From Sanderia malayensis (lineage: Eukaryota > Cnidaria > Scyphozoa > Semaeostomeae > Pelagiidae): a DNA stretch of 64,000 nt. Positions 49,600 through 61,782 of this stretch are shown here, piece by piece (within the stretch, counting starts at the first letter, position 1; every line of letters starts with the position of its first letter). The stretch covers positions 1,182,180 to 1,246,179 of the forward strand of contig RQOL01000863.1 in the NCBI GenBank assembly GCA_013076295.1, given 5' to 3'. The notes under the pieces are model-generated. The model did no database searches. It saw only the letters and a list, made by a program, of their open reading frames with translations, and was not told where the DNA came from. The position numbers and the translations under genes were made by a program.

Positions 49600-52500
49600 A
49601 GATAATTTACCACGTGCACCTTCGTTTGCATGTTTCCAGTATGGTTGCATGTTTTATGGGGATAATTAGGCACAGGCAAGTATTAGCATTGTAGGACAGG
49701 ACTTCTATTTTAAGTTATTATTTCGCTGATGGGTTGTATGATTTTAATTGCTTTAATTTTTCATTGTTTTGCCTTTGTTTGTGTCATTGCGTCTGCTGAA
49801 TGTGCTGGCGACAGTTGATTGAGTATAGAACTTGCTGATTAATATTTCTTCAGTGTCTTACGTCATGCCTTCATTCAATGCAACTTACCTTTGTATGACA
49901 GTAAATAGATTGGTGAATAGGCCAGTTGATTTTACTGGCCTTGTGTGTAAATACATCTACATATCTACATTAGTTAATCAGCAACCTCAATGTTGAGGGC
50001 TCCTCGTACATCGTATTGGTAGAAAATAAAGAGCTTCTATAAAGCCAATTTGTCGATGCTTATTGAGCGGAACGTTTGGTTAATTGATCTGTTTGATAAC
50101 CAGTGCAATGTGCCGTACAACATTGTTAAATCCGGTTGTGACAAATTAATTTGACTTTCCTCCTAAAGGCGTGTTTAGCTTGCACCATGGCACCAATGTG
50201 TATATATTTAGATATTTGTGGGGCAGCTCGTGTTTTAAGCTGTAATTTTGTAACCATAAAGCTTACGTTTTTGTAGCTGCCACATTCTCTTTTGTCTCGT
50301 ACATTTAGTTTACTTAACTTGATATGTAGAATAGAGGCTTATGTGGAAGCTTCGAGTATCTAAATGTATTCATCGTCGCTAAAATAAACTGACCATGTTG
50401 TTTCTATTTTGTCAGACTGTTTAACAAATAATTTCTTGCTAATAGGTTGGCAACCTTTGCCTTTTTCGATACATTTATCTGGATTTATTTCAAATGTGCA
50501 CCAATCTGATAATAGACAATGGAAGGTTCGATTTTTCTGCTTTGCTTTGCAAGTTTTATGAAGTTATGTAGGCTTTCGAAACTGGTTAAAATAATGTGAA
50601 AGTGAAAGAGAAAGCATAGTCACTTGACAACCTCTTCGTCAGCATTTCCTGCAGTGGTTACCATCGTCGTGCAAGCAATATTTTGCAATTATAAGAATTA
50701 CTCAGCATTATGCATCAGAACAATGCCAAAAAAGATGTTTTCACAGAATGGGATAACTCAATTTGGGACGCTTTCATGGGTTGGGTAAATTATAATTCGG
50801 CATTTCAAAAGGGCCATTGAAAATAACAGAGGAAAGCCCAAACGAGGCTTGCATTCAAAGTTGTATTTGCATCGCAATGAATTGTGTATTTGGGGAAGTT
50901 GAAAGTTTTTCCGTGCTGCTGAAACACCGTATCATGTTTTGTTTAAAAGATCGCAAAAAGCGGAATTAATTTGTTGTCATCTGCCTCAATATTGATATTT
51001 TTCAAAAGATTAAAGACAGCTGACGATGATAAGCAACAACAACTGGGAATAACTAAAGCTGTGAGTTAAAGGTGCCAAGTAAGTTTACTTTAATTTTTAA
51101 CTCCGCATTCGTTGTTTTTCAACAATCTGTTATTTTAGGCCAATTGACTGCGATGAGTCAAGAGGCCACCATTGCCCTCGTGTTTACAATTTACAAGTAT
51201 AACGCTGGGCCTGTCAAAATAGCTTGAAGTGTGTCATATATTATAATAGATTATATTTCCACACATTAAGCGTTTGTACCTTTATTCTATTTATTATGTT
51301 CACGGGGCTCTTTGATTATATACCAACTGGCAACAGAACAGACAGGATTAAATTGGCAGCACTTAGCAGCATTCGCAATATATTTTTGTCTGGGCATTTT
51401 CCTGGTTCATAAATAGAATTTCACAGCCTAAAAGGCTGAATTAAAAATTTTAATGCAAATGAGCATTTTAATGCTTTCACAGTGCTTATGAAAATAACTC
51501 TCAAGAGCTATATAAACAATTAACTATATTCACCTTTGCTTCCCCCACCTCCACCTCAGGGTAGGGTACTTACATGTCTTGCTGTTATTTTCTGCAAGAT
51601 GCATAATATTTATTTTGAAAAAAACCACCATTAATGCTATGTTATATGGTATTACCAAAAGACACAAAACACTTCCTTCACACCATACAAGGAAATAAAA
51701 TAGTTCTGATGTTTTTGTGAAATTTTATACAAATTTCATGAATATTTTCAGTTCTCCTTTTGGGGACATTTTTGTTAAGTATTTAATGGTAAGTTTACTC
51801 AAAGGCACTGCTCATTGTCAAATTTGTGTATTTGGCAATTGCGAAAGGTAAAAATTTAAATGATAACATGATCTTAAACTTTGTAATATGCAAGCTTCAT
51901 TAGGGAACTCTCTAAATGTTGTTATCGAAATAAAGCAGGAATACCACTAAATACTTTGTTTATTTAAAATTGTTTAAATTAACCCTCATTTATGTCATGA
52001 CTAAATATTTCAAACATCCCACAACAATTTTTTGAAACTAGATTTCATTCTTACACCTGGTGGCAATGCCTGGTGGAAATTAAAAAAACTTTGAGATCTT
52101 TATTGCCCTTCTAAAGCTCCACCACAGGATATTATTTTGCCAGAAAATAGCAATGTCTAATGTCCATGGCTATTAAAAGTCCATTTTGCAGCTTAAGAAG
52201 ATGTAGCTACACGTTAGAGTTAGGAACTAGTCGGAAGCTTTTTGCGAGTCACATTTCCTGTTCCTGCAACTTCCTAGGAAGATGGTATACCTAATTCTCA
52301 GAAATGCGTTGGTTTCAGTGAGCATGATCTTTGTCACCTAGAAGTTTCGTTCCCTCAATTCACATCTCCGTAACACGGAACACGTCACGGAGATGTGAAA
52401 TTTGTGAGAACCCGAAACCCTGGATAGCGAAACGAAAGTCGCTGGGAAATGGGGCGGGAAATGCCAAGACAAATATTGCCGCCATCCATTGCACTACCAA

Positions 52501-53290
52501 GTCTCATTTCGTTTGAAATCTCTAGCGGTATAGTTTCCTAGAAAGTTGCAAAAAATTAGATTTTAGTAATCAACTGCTAACAACCAACCACTCACTAAAT
52601 TGTGCGTAATACCCATTATTGGATCTTTGTACAGTATATAATAGATAGATAGATAGATAGATCAGGAAACAGAGGATGCGATAAAGACATATTCGCACAA
52701 GAATTTTATATTCAAAACAAAACAAAGCTTTAGGCAGCATAATGAAGCCTCCGATGAGAGATTCAATTTATTCCAATACAGCATTTCAATGTTTTCTTTG
52801 TGATTGAGATATTTTCATAATTTCGCACTGGGACACTATTCAAATTGCTGTTTGAGTTGCCATGAGGATTTTTGAAATGAAAGTGCTATTCTTGGCGTTG
52901 AAAAAGGCGATGATGAAACGATTGAGGCCTACCTCGGTGATGCTTTTGCTGCTTTATTCCTAATAAAGGCATTACGAAGATTTGCATTTCATTCGCGCTC
53001 TTTTCCTCCATGCATAGCCGCAGATATTGTTTAATGGCAATACGAGAATAGCTTGATACATGCTCGAGTGAAAAAGTAAAGGTCGTGAGTCATAAGACAC
53101 GAGTCAGGTCAGGGTCCTATGTACCTGGGTGGCCTGCTTCATAGGCTAGGCAACTACAGTTGAACAAAGGCAAATATAGCATAGGATTCCGTAGCATTGT
53201 TGGCATAGGATAGCGTGGTGTGCACCATACAGCGTAGCCGTATTATTAGTACATATAGCTTTTGTAATGAAAGTCACTGTTTTTGACTGC
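49600..53290. other. Intergenic region between kinesin and ETS genes; no genes recognised
   Basis: AT-rich DNA with stops in every frame. The only structure seen is an ATAG microsatellite at 52640-52663. A 5' untranslated exon of the ETS gene may be present, since an acceptor-like TTTTCGTAG ends at 53308. Confidence 0.5.
52640..52663. repeat. ATAG tetranucleotide microsatellite
   Basis: Six copies of the ATAG tetranucleotide in a row. There is no coding context. Confidence 0.8.
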
Positions 53291-53362
53291 TGGTATTCTT
53301 TTCGTAGGCTCTGCGCGTAAGGAAGAGTATGAAAGCTGTTGAAATTTTCATCGAATCAAAGA

Positions 53363-56300
53363 ATGTCCTCTTCCGCAAGAAATAGCCAGCCTGCGGTTAA
53401 ATTAATTTTCTCGAAAGAAGTGCTGAGTCATAAGCACAGTATCAGGTTTTTCAATCCGACTAACCTCACGGAACAAGCCGAAAGACATCGCTATCTGGCA
53501 GCAAGACAACGCTCGTTGACCGACAGACATCACACTTCAGCCGACAGACATCATCCTTCGGCCGACAGACATCCATCAGCAGACAGACATCACCATTCGG
53601 CTGATCGACGGCACCATCTAGCAGACAGACCTCGTTCTCCAGTCGACAGAAGTCCCTCTCTGGCTGACAGACGTATTTACACCTTAGAAGGTCGCCCAAA
53701 ACCCACACACAGCCGGCCTGATCAGACCTATGCAAGTGAGAGCAATAGTGGGCGCAGTGACATCGAGGAACGTGCCATAGCCCTGCTGGACAATCTGCAG
53801 AGAACGAAAATGGCCAGAAGAATAGCACAAGACACAGGAACCGGCATCAACCCATACACAAATCACGCGGAAACGGCAAGGGTGTCATCACATGAACACA
53901 GTACTGTCGTCCATAGAAGTGCTTGCAACACATTGAATAGCATGACGAACAGATATCAAGTGGCAATGTCGCCAGTTTTAATAAGTAAAGCAACATCATC
54001 GTTGAATAAATCGGGGGAAGAAAGATTGCATAGGGATGCGAATGGTGCCTCACAACAACCTGGTAAACATCCAGCCAAATCAGCACCAACATTACTCATG
54101 TGGCATGATTTTGCTGCAAGTAATTATAATAGTTCCCACAAGCAGAACAAAGTGCGATCGATTTTGCCAAAACCGTTTGTGATGCCACCACCGCAATCAC
54201 CACAGGATGTTCTCCTGTCACCCAGTGAACACTTGGCTAGCCCTCAGCTGAAGCGTGCACCATTTGCTTTCAAACCCAGTGCAGGCTACGCCTCAGTTAG
54301 TAGCAGAGGTAGCATGCCTGAGTTAACAAGAGGCGCCCACCCATGGAATGGCGAGGGATACGTATCCAGCCAGAACGGCATTGACACTGAGGACAAAACG
54401 CGACCCGCCACCTCCAGGGGCTCGTACATAGAGCCATGGAAGCGACAGTTGGATCATTCAATTAATCATTACGGGGACAAGCTGTCTGCCACACATAGCA
54501 CGCTGAAACGCGTTAGTGAGAACGCTCTCCCCCCGTCCTACACAGAAGCAGAGACCTTAAATTTGCATGCTGGAGACCACAGATCTGGGGGAGTGAATGT
54601 AGGTAGAGGAGATCAGCATGACAAGGGTGGGGGTGTTCTTTTTATGCTGAGAGGCAACAGTAGACTTCCTGAACCGAGAGGGCAAGGAGTTGTTGGTGGG
54701 AACATGGGACCACCGTTTCCACCCCCACCTGGATGCAAAGAATCGTTATTTAGGCCTGAGCTTGTAATACGTGAAACTGGTGGAAAGGACGTAGCTGCGA
54801 CTGATGTTGGAAGAAACATGGCAAGGCCCGTGTCTGGAGTGGATCCAGGCGGCAACTGTGTTAATAAACCACCAATGCTCTTGCAGAACAAGCCAACAAG
54901 CATGATAAGATTTCTGACCACGGCAGGCAGTGAGCGTAAGCAAAGTCGCACGTGTAGCGAAACTGGCAGTGAGTACAGTCAACACAGATCGGCTCCAATC
55001 AACAGTCTAGCTTCGGGTCAATCGTCTAGCTCGCATTCAGGACTGCAAAATTTTGCATCTGTACTGTATCACAGCACCAATTATTATGACTACGCACAAG
55101 CTGATAACCGGCCCCGGTTGATTTCCTCTAGTCGTAGCGCAACGCGGACGTCAGAACTGCTTAGCAATGGCCGCAATGATACACCTCCAAGCAAGCTGGC
55201 GTTCTATTCTCCGGCAGTAAACGACGCATCAGAAGCTAAAAGCAATCGCGAAGACTATCACTCTCAGCAACAACACGCCGTCGGCAATAAATCTGCTTTG
55301 GCGCATAAAAATCACACAGCTGTGACATACGGCTATCGTCGTCCACAGAAAAAGTTCACAAAGGAGGCCGTGTCCGCAAAGGGGTACAAGGAGAATGTCT
55401 TCATTCAACTCTTCAATCCAGGCTATCCTCCCACGGTCGAACAACGTTATCGGGATGCTGAATTTCAGCGCTGTGACGTCAACAAGATCAGACTGGTAGA
55501 TGGTATGCAGGCGGTGGAAAATAGAGCCTACCCCAGGGAACAACATGTACCGGTTAGTATTCTTGCCTTGTTATTCAAATTTCTTGTTGATGTGGGAAAC
55601 TGCATCTTCGCCCGCAAAGATGCCTATATGTATTTTTTCTATATTTGTTGCTCCTTAAAACACCAAAGATTTTTATATTTATTTCTCTTTGAAACATCAA
55701 AGATTTCTATATTTATTTCTCTTTGAAACATCAAAGATTTCTATATTTATTGCTCCTTGAAACATCAAAGATTTCTATATTTATTGCTCCTTAAAACACC
55801 AAAGATTTTTATATTTCTTGCTCCTTGAAACATCAAAGATTTATATATTTATTGCTCCTTGAAACATCAAAGATTTATATATTTATTTCCCCTTGAAACA
55901 TCAAAGATTTATATATTTACTGCTCCTTGAAACATCAAAAATTTCCATATTTATTGCTCCTTGAAACATCAAAGATTTATATATTTATTTCCCCTTGAAA
56001 CATCAAAGATTTATATATTTATTGCTCCTTAAAACTGTGTTTTTACAAGCATTTAGCTCTGTTATTGTTCTTACTAGAGACCTGATTGGCATTTCAGTGA
56101 ATACCGTCCTGTTCAGCCTCACAAGAACAACAGCAACAAGACTGTGACGTCATCGGAAGCACCACCACTTGCTCCCAAACTGCCGTCACCAATACGTCCA
56201 TCATCAACGTCAACGATAGAGAGTTTGCCAGTTAAGATACCCATAAACACTGTCCTGGAATCGAACTCGAATTCGTCTCACGATACCGAGGTGGATCAGG

Positions 56301-57151
56301 ACGAGACGGACAGCGCCTTCAGTCCGAGCGACTTCGGCGGCGACGACGACGATGACGACGATGGCGACGTTCATGCTGATCGCGATGACAACGTTAATCA
56401 CGTTAATCGCGACGACAGCGACAAGCGCGATGTTGAACACGTCGATAACCACAGTGAGGAGTCCAGGCCTAAGAAACGCAAGGTATGTACATATTCATAT
56501 GCAACCATCTTTTGACTTATAGAAGGGATCTTTGCTTTTAGTGAGTTCCAGAGATAGAGCGTGGGGTGGAAATTTCCCTTGTGCCTCCAATGCCCAGTGC
56601 CTTCAAAATTTTAGCGAATTTCAAATCTAGTTTACTTTGCCCAAAACTGCTCAAAACTGCTTGTCAGGGGAAGGGATAGCTGGCCAATAACCTTTCGTTA
56701 TTGGCCAGCTTTTCTTTTATTTCTGCGAGTCTAAATATAATGAAGGATTGTATTTTACTTTTCTCAAAACTGCTACTGAAAATTATCAAGCTTGCCCTTT
56801 ATTGTTTTTGTTCCTTTGCTGCAAACCCCTAGCTCCTAACACCTTGTAGATACGTATTTTATTTTTATGCGAATTTTTTTTGTAAAGATGAAGCTACCGA
56901 GACTGTACAAGTTTTTGTTGGAGTTGTTGGGAGAGCCGGAGGAGTACAAGTGCATTGAATGGGTGGACAAGGAGACCCGCGTGTTCAAGTTTCGCGATTC
57001 GAGAGAGATCGCCAGGCTCTGGGGCGTGCGCAAGAACAGGGCGCACATGAAATTCGAGAATTTTGCACGCTCTCTTCGCTGTTACAAGACCAGAGGAATT
57101 CTGAAGAAGCCCAGACAGAAACTCGTCTATCAATTTGCCGAGGGATGGTAG
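53363..57151 (+). CDS. Long ETS-domain transcription factor with ADRHH-repeat N-terminus
   Basis: ETS factors bind GGAA-core DNA in the nucleus. Three exons are supported: 53363-55552 (donor gttagt), 56078-56482 (acceptor ttcttactag, donor gtatgt) and 56888-57151 (acceptor ttttgtaaag), all phase 0, about 952 residues. The start is the first ATG after an in-frame TGA at 53330. Residues about 53-104 hold degenerate SADRHH repeats; the middle is Ser/Pro-rich and disordered; exon 2 is acidic with a run of Asp and ends in a basic RPKKRK signal. Exon 3 is the ETS domain: LYKFLLELL, FKFRDSREIARLWGVRKNR, then FARSLRCYKTRGI and KLVYQF. The two recognition-helix arginines are kept, but the usual YYY/QYY after them is CYK. 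By motif it is nearest SPDEF/ELF-type ETS proteins. The exon 1-2 join is the least certain; a TGA in frame rules out the nearer acceptor at 56097. Confidence 0.85.
55553..56077 (+). repeat. 34-bp tandem repeat array in ETS intron 1
   Basis: From 55649 to 56035 a 34-bp unit is repeated about 11 times with small changes. Each unit contains TTGAAACATCAAAGATTT followed by TATATTTATT. It fills most of the intron between the donor at 55553 and the acceptor at 56077. Read-through of exon 1 would continue into the first copies before a stop. Confidence 0.9.
56678..56710. repeat. Perfect 14-bp hairpin in ETS intron 2
   Basis: AGCTGGCCAATAAC (56678-56691) and GTTATTGGCCAGCT (56697-56710) are exact reverse complements around CTTTC, followed by a T-rich run. 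In RNA this is a stable stem-loop. Confidence 0.8.
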
Positions 57152-57375
57152 TATTCAATCATCTGTTTGGTCCAGATAATGAACCTGAATACGAATCTGG
57201 GTCTGAATTGTACATGAATGAGGGTGGGAGGGAGGGAAGGGGGGGGGGTGGAGTTCTTTTAATGTACTCAAAGAATATATTTGAATTACCATGTGATTTC
57301 AGGGGTTTTTGTCTGAAATTGTATTATTGTTACTATATTAGTACTGCATGGATATTTTTTAATGACGCACTTTAT

Positions 57376-57381
57376 AATAAA
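57376..57381 (+). terminator. Polyadenylation signal AATAAA of the ETS gene
   Basis: AATAAA occurs 225 bases after the TAG stop and is the first one seen downstream. Confidence 0.4.
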
Positions 57382-57718
57382 ACGAGAATGTAAAATAGCA
57401 AAGTTTTTAATCTCTTTGAGAGTATTGCTTCGTTATGGTTGGACATTTATTTGTTTTTGCTGCTTTTGTATTGTATCATATATCGTATATGTAATGACTG
57501 GTATATATCTGGAAACTGTACAGTTACATGTGACGACTAAATTCGTAAAATGTGGATCATTTTGTAAAATGACTTTCTTTGCCTCAGTGTCATATTTTTG
57601 CGTTCTGTACCAGACTAGGGACCGGTGTTAAAGTACGGGGTATGAACGTTGGCGGACATTTTTAGCCTTCAGAACGTCAGAAAACGCCCTTTTTGCCAAA
57701 ATACTTTGTGTTTCGGTC

Positions 57719-57901
57719 TATACCCATTTTTTTTATAAAAAACTGTGCAAACGTTTTGTTCCAGGGTTTCTTAGTTTCTTAGGGTTTTGTACCCAATTAT
57801 GGTACGAAAAGTTTCTTATGCTCCTACCAAAGTTTCTTAAGTTTTGAAAATAGGGGCCTATGGTTTCTTATAAAGGGTTTCTTATAAATAAAATGGGTGT
57901 A
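57719..57901. mobile_element. MITE, TATAAGAAACC family, copy 3
   Basis: TATACCCATTTTTTTTATAA at the left and TTATAAATAAAATGGGTGTA at the right are inverted. Inside are AAGTTTCTTAAGTTTTGAAA and GGTTTCTTATAAAGGGTTTC, shared with the copy at 19052. Its right-hand TA is also the left TA of the next element. Confidence 0.75.
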
Positions 57902-58086
57902 CAGTGGAATCCCGCTATAACGAACTCTGTAGGGAGAAAATAGTTCGCAATAGCGGGAGTTCGTTATACAGAAGGGACATTTTTTTATGAAGAACTACTT
58001 CCCAGAATCCAAGGGACCGGAGTTTTAGCTCGTAATAGCAGAAAGTTCGTTATAAACGGGGTTCGTTATAGCGGGATTCCACTGTA
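57900..58086. mobile_element. MITE of Tigger/pogo type, CAGTGGAATCCCGC ends
   Basis: CAGTGGAATCCCGCTATAAC at 57902 and GTTATAGCGGGATTCCACTG ending at 58084 are perfect inverted repeats, flanked by TA on both sides. The element is 183 bp with no transposase. CAGTG termini and a TA target are typical of non-autonomous pogo/Tigger (Tc1-mariner) elements. Confidence 0.85.
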
Positions 58087-58238
58087 TATTCATTAGCCCC
58101 ACACCCCTAACTTAAAGGCTGCGCTGCGTCTGTTTAGAAACCTCTGATAACACAATGTGAAAGTTATTAAATACTTGTGCATGCGTACGATGACTGATAA
58201 GTAGCACTTCGAATGGAGATTCAAACTTCCTTTTCAAG

Positions 58239-61200
58239 ATGGCACTGCAAGGGGAAGCAAAGTCTCCGAAAGACAATGAAGGAATAGACTTTCAATCGAT
58301 CCAGTTTCTTTTAAAGGTTTGATTATGTATTTCCAATCACTCTGCCTTTGTTTTGCATCGGTGAAAATGCGCTGTTTGACCGCGTATTTGTATGTATATG
58401 ATGTCAAGAATTAATTTTGTTTACCAAAGAAAGAAGAGACATCATTCCACCTCATTCATTTCCAAAAACTGCCACGCCCCCCGAAAAGCATATCTGAATG
58501 TCCTTGCAATTATATAATAATTTCATTCTTTTGCTTTCGCTTATGTTTTGTGTAATTTAGAAGATTATATTTGCTTCCTAATTAAGGCACCTTCAAAAGA
58601 AATTGTGAAGACAATCCTCCAGCAATGTTACAACGACTTGGACTCGAAGCGTGAGTGCACAATTTGATGCTTGACGTAAACTTGGTGTAACTTTAAGAAA
58701 TTATTATTGTCCAAAGCAGACCCACAGTCAGTTGCCAAAAACATAAATAACCCAAGTTTTCCAATTACCAAAACATGACTATAACCATCTAGATTTTGCA
58801 TCTACCTGTTCAATTTGATGTTTAGACCAGGCAACATGTTTATAATCTTCTTAAATTCAATAAGAAAAGTTTTATTTCCTAATTCATTTCTAATCAGGGA
58901 TTGTTTTCATTTTTTAGCATCTTCAAAAGCTGGTAATTTACCAGAAAAGATTGCCAATGATCTCAGTATTGCAAGTGATGAAGCCACACAGGTATTTTCT
59001 CATCCCTATTGCCATTGCTACATCACCCTTGGTCCAAGTCTTATTTTGGCCCATTTCTTATGAGAAATTTTCCATTAAGTTGATACTGAGACCCATGCTT
59101 GTACGAAGTTTCAGAAAATATTGAATTTTTTTGGAGTTTTCAAATTTACTAATGGTCTTAAAATTGAAATTGTTTTCTTCTTGAACAAACATTTTACCTA
59201 TCATTGCTAGGACATACCTACCACTGCATGTATTTTCTTGTCAAGTATATTTGCTGAGAACATTTTCAGCATCTTATAAACTGTGTAGAAACTCCATGGG
59301 CTTGGACCATGAATCAGATCCTAACTAGATGCTAACAATTTTTACTTTCTTAGGTGATATCAGCTATTCAAATGCTGTTGAAAGAAGTGTTATTTGAAGG
59401 GTTCTCTGACCCAAGTGAAGTGCATTCTGTATTCCCGGGTAGGTCAATCCATATTTCATATCTTTAGAATACATATTTTTAATGGAATACTGCCTGCTGT
59501 CTTTTAAAAGAAAAGAACCACCTACATTGAATAATCATGCAGCACCAAGCCAATTTATCTAACACAGAATGAATTATTTCCAGATGATTTCCACAAAAGT
59601 TTGAGAGAACTGTTATCAAAGTTGATTGCTGAGAAAATGTAAGTTTTGTTGATGTAAGTAAGAAATATTAAAATTCAACACTGATGTGTCATTGCTTTTC
59701 AGCTCACAATAATATCTCAATCTTCCAGGCCAACATGGAAGTCAGACACCATATCAAAACAAGGTAGGATCTTGCCTTCTTTGTCCTCACCATCATCATC
59801 ACCATCATTATAATAATCATCATTATCATTATGCTCGTATTAAGATCCTGTGTCATTGTTTCAGTTTCATTGCCTCGTTTGGTTGATTTCGACTGGAGAA
59901 TCGACGTGAAAACCGGTTCAAGTGGCCGATTGTCTCTACCATCATGCTTGTTGCAGCTCAAGGTGAGTTCCCATTTCATCCAACCTTTAACGGACAGAAC
60001 ATTGAAGATAAGACTATAACCTAAACACACAGCCTTGTCGACCGTGTTGTAACTGTTCAGCTGTAGAGTTAGATAGTGGACATGTCGCATTCGCATATGA
60101 ATCGTATTCAGTGTATGTCCTGTATTCGTATTCAGAGACACTGTATGTCCACTATCTGACTCTATAGTTCAGAGCAGTATGTTCTTCAGCAGGAACGCAC
60201 AGAGTCCGCACTGTACAACTGTGCAACCAGAGTCGGATTGATCTTGGATCGACCATACTCTCGTATAATTCAATAGTTATATAGATTGTGCGCACGCTAG
60301 CATTGGGGTATAACATGCATCTCTGTGCATTTTGTTATTGAATGAGCGGTTTAATGAGCATGTCGTGTTCCCTCGTTAGATGATTGCCCCGTGTTACCGT
60401 TAGCTTGACTTGGGAAATATTGCATGGGGTAGTTTCTTAATTTACATTGAATCTGAATGGCTGGGTTTAGTTGCAACGAATCGGTTCACGTAAAAAGTGG
60501 GTTGGGGGTGGCGAGTCATTGTACTTTGGCTTGCTTAAAGGATTTGCCTCAACCATCAACTGTTTGGGCAGCTAATACAAGATCCAATGTGTCAAATAAT
60601 CATATTTGTTTTCCCATGCTTAGCTACCTGGCATTAAACAATAAGATGCAGTAAACAGCCACGTGTAAGAGCTTGTGTGCTTTTCATCCAGACTATTGTT
60701 CAAATACAATAGCCTATTGTTTCTTCTATTGTTTTGAGTAGAAATGCCAGGGCGGAGGGTTCCTAATCTATCGTTTTTCCATGCGAGTGGTTACTGTGTG
60801 AGACTTAGTTCACATTGATCATGCTGTGAGAAGATCGATATGGTTCTGGCCAGCCAATGCGAAGGAATTACTACAGCATACATTGGAGTCATATGTCTGA
60901 CATTACAGTCCACCGTAAAACAAATACTACAGGCAACACTGAGACGAATACTATCACTACACTAACACGAACACGAACACGACGACCAACACTAACATTT
61001 TTTACTGTTGCGAGGACAATGCAGAAGCTTAACGTGCACCACCATGGATTTAATGAGATCAATTTAATGTTTTTGCCACCAGCTTTATTCAAAGCTGATA
61101 AATAGAAATGTACCAATTTGAGGCAGTAATACACTAAGCCTTTCCTTATTTCTCAAAGTTTTCAAAGGTTACATTCACTCACTAAAATTCTTTACACTAC

Positions 61201-61728
61201 TAAGGATATTTTTGACCTTTTAAGAATGTGTATCATTTACATAGTGTTTTACCAGCAAACGAGACAGGGTTTTTGCAATTTGAGGGATTTTTGGACAGCT
61301 GTGGAATTTTTTGTACCACTATCGTGAACCATTTAGAGGGTCCTTGATCAAAGGTGGTGGCTGTGAAGTGCTTTCAAGAAAGCCTACTTATTGCATGTTT
61401 AGCTTCTGCTCTGCCTATCTGCATGTGGTACGTTGAAACGAGCCAGACGGCTGCCTGTGGTACGTTGAAACGAGGCAGACGGCTGCATGTCGTACGTTGA
61501 AACGAGGCAGAAAGCTGCATGCGTTACGTTGAAACGAGGCAGACGGTCTAAATGGCTTTATTTGTGTACTTTGTTTAGGTTGACAGTGACACCGCGACAT
61601 CTGGACACGCCGTGACCAGAGAGGAGACTAAGAGTTTGAACGTGGAACTGACTAAAGAAACGCTAGACACAATGCTCGATGGCCTAGGCAAAATCAGAGA
61701 CCAATTGAATTCTGTTGTAGCTAGATAA
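58239..61728 (+). CDS. COMMD9: COMM domain-containing protein 9
   Basis: COMMD proteins form the Commander complex, which recycles membrane proteins from endosomes. Eight exons (58239-58316, 58587-58650, 58918-58991, 59354-59438, 59584-59638, 59729-59763, 59865-59962, 61579-61728) encode 212 residues; human COMMD9 has 198. The N-terminal half is the helical HN domain. The C-terminal COMM domain, from about residue 140, contains SLPRLVDFDWRIDVKT and ends KETLDTMLDGLGKIRDQLNS, which match human COMMD9 almost residue for residue and identify the paralog. All introns are GT-AG with consistent phases. Intron 7 is much longer (1.6 kb) than the others and carries repeats. The start is the ATG at 58239 in AAGATGG context. 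Confidence 0.95.
60680..60810. mobile_element. Fragment of the AACAATAG-hairpin MITE family in COMMD9 intron 7
   Basis: In reverse orientation it carries TTGTTCAAATACAATAGCCT then ATTGTTTCTTCTATTGTTTT, the interior of the element at 45474, and a right-end-like GTGGTTACTGTGTGAG. The ends are degraded. Confidence 0.5.
61420..61551. repeat. 32-bp tandem repeat in COMMD9 intron 7
   Basis: Four copies of a 32-bp unit, each with TACGTTGAAACGAGGCAGAC followed by GGCTGCATG-like sequence, end 30 bases before the last exon acceptor. Confidence 0.85.
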
Positions 61729-61782
61729 TTACCCACCAATTTTATGTTTTACTATTTTTACTTAATGGCACCCCTTGTTGAA

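Noticed and set aside
52640..52663. Possible CRISPR-like repeat
   Set aside because: It is a simple ATAG microsatellite without spacers, in a eukaryotic genome.
56091..56100. Acceptor TTTCAG at 56097 for ETS exon 2
   Set aside because: In phase 0 it would open with TGA. The acceptor at 56077 keeps the frame and has a better pyrimidine tract.
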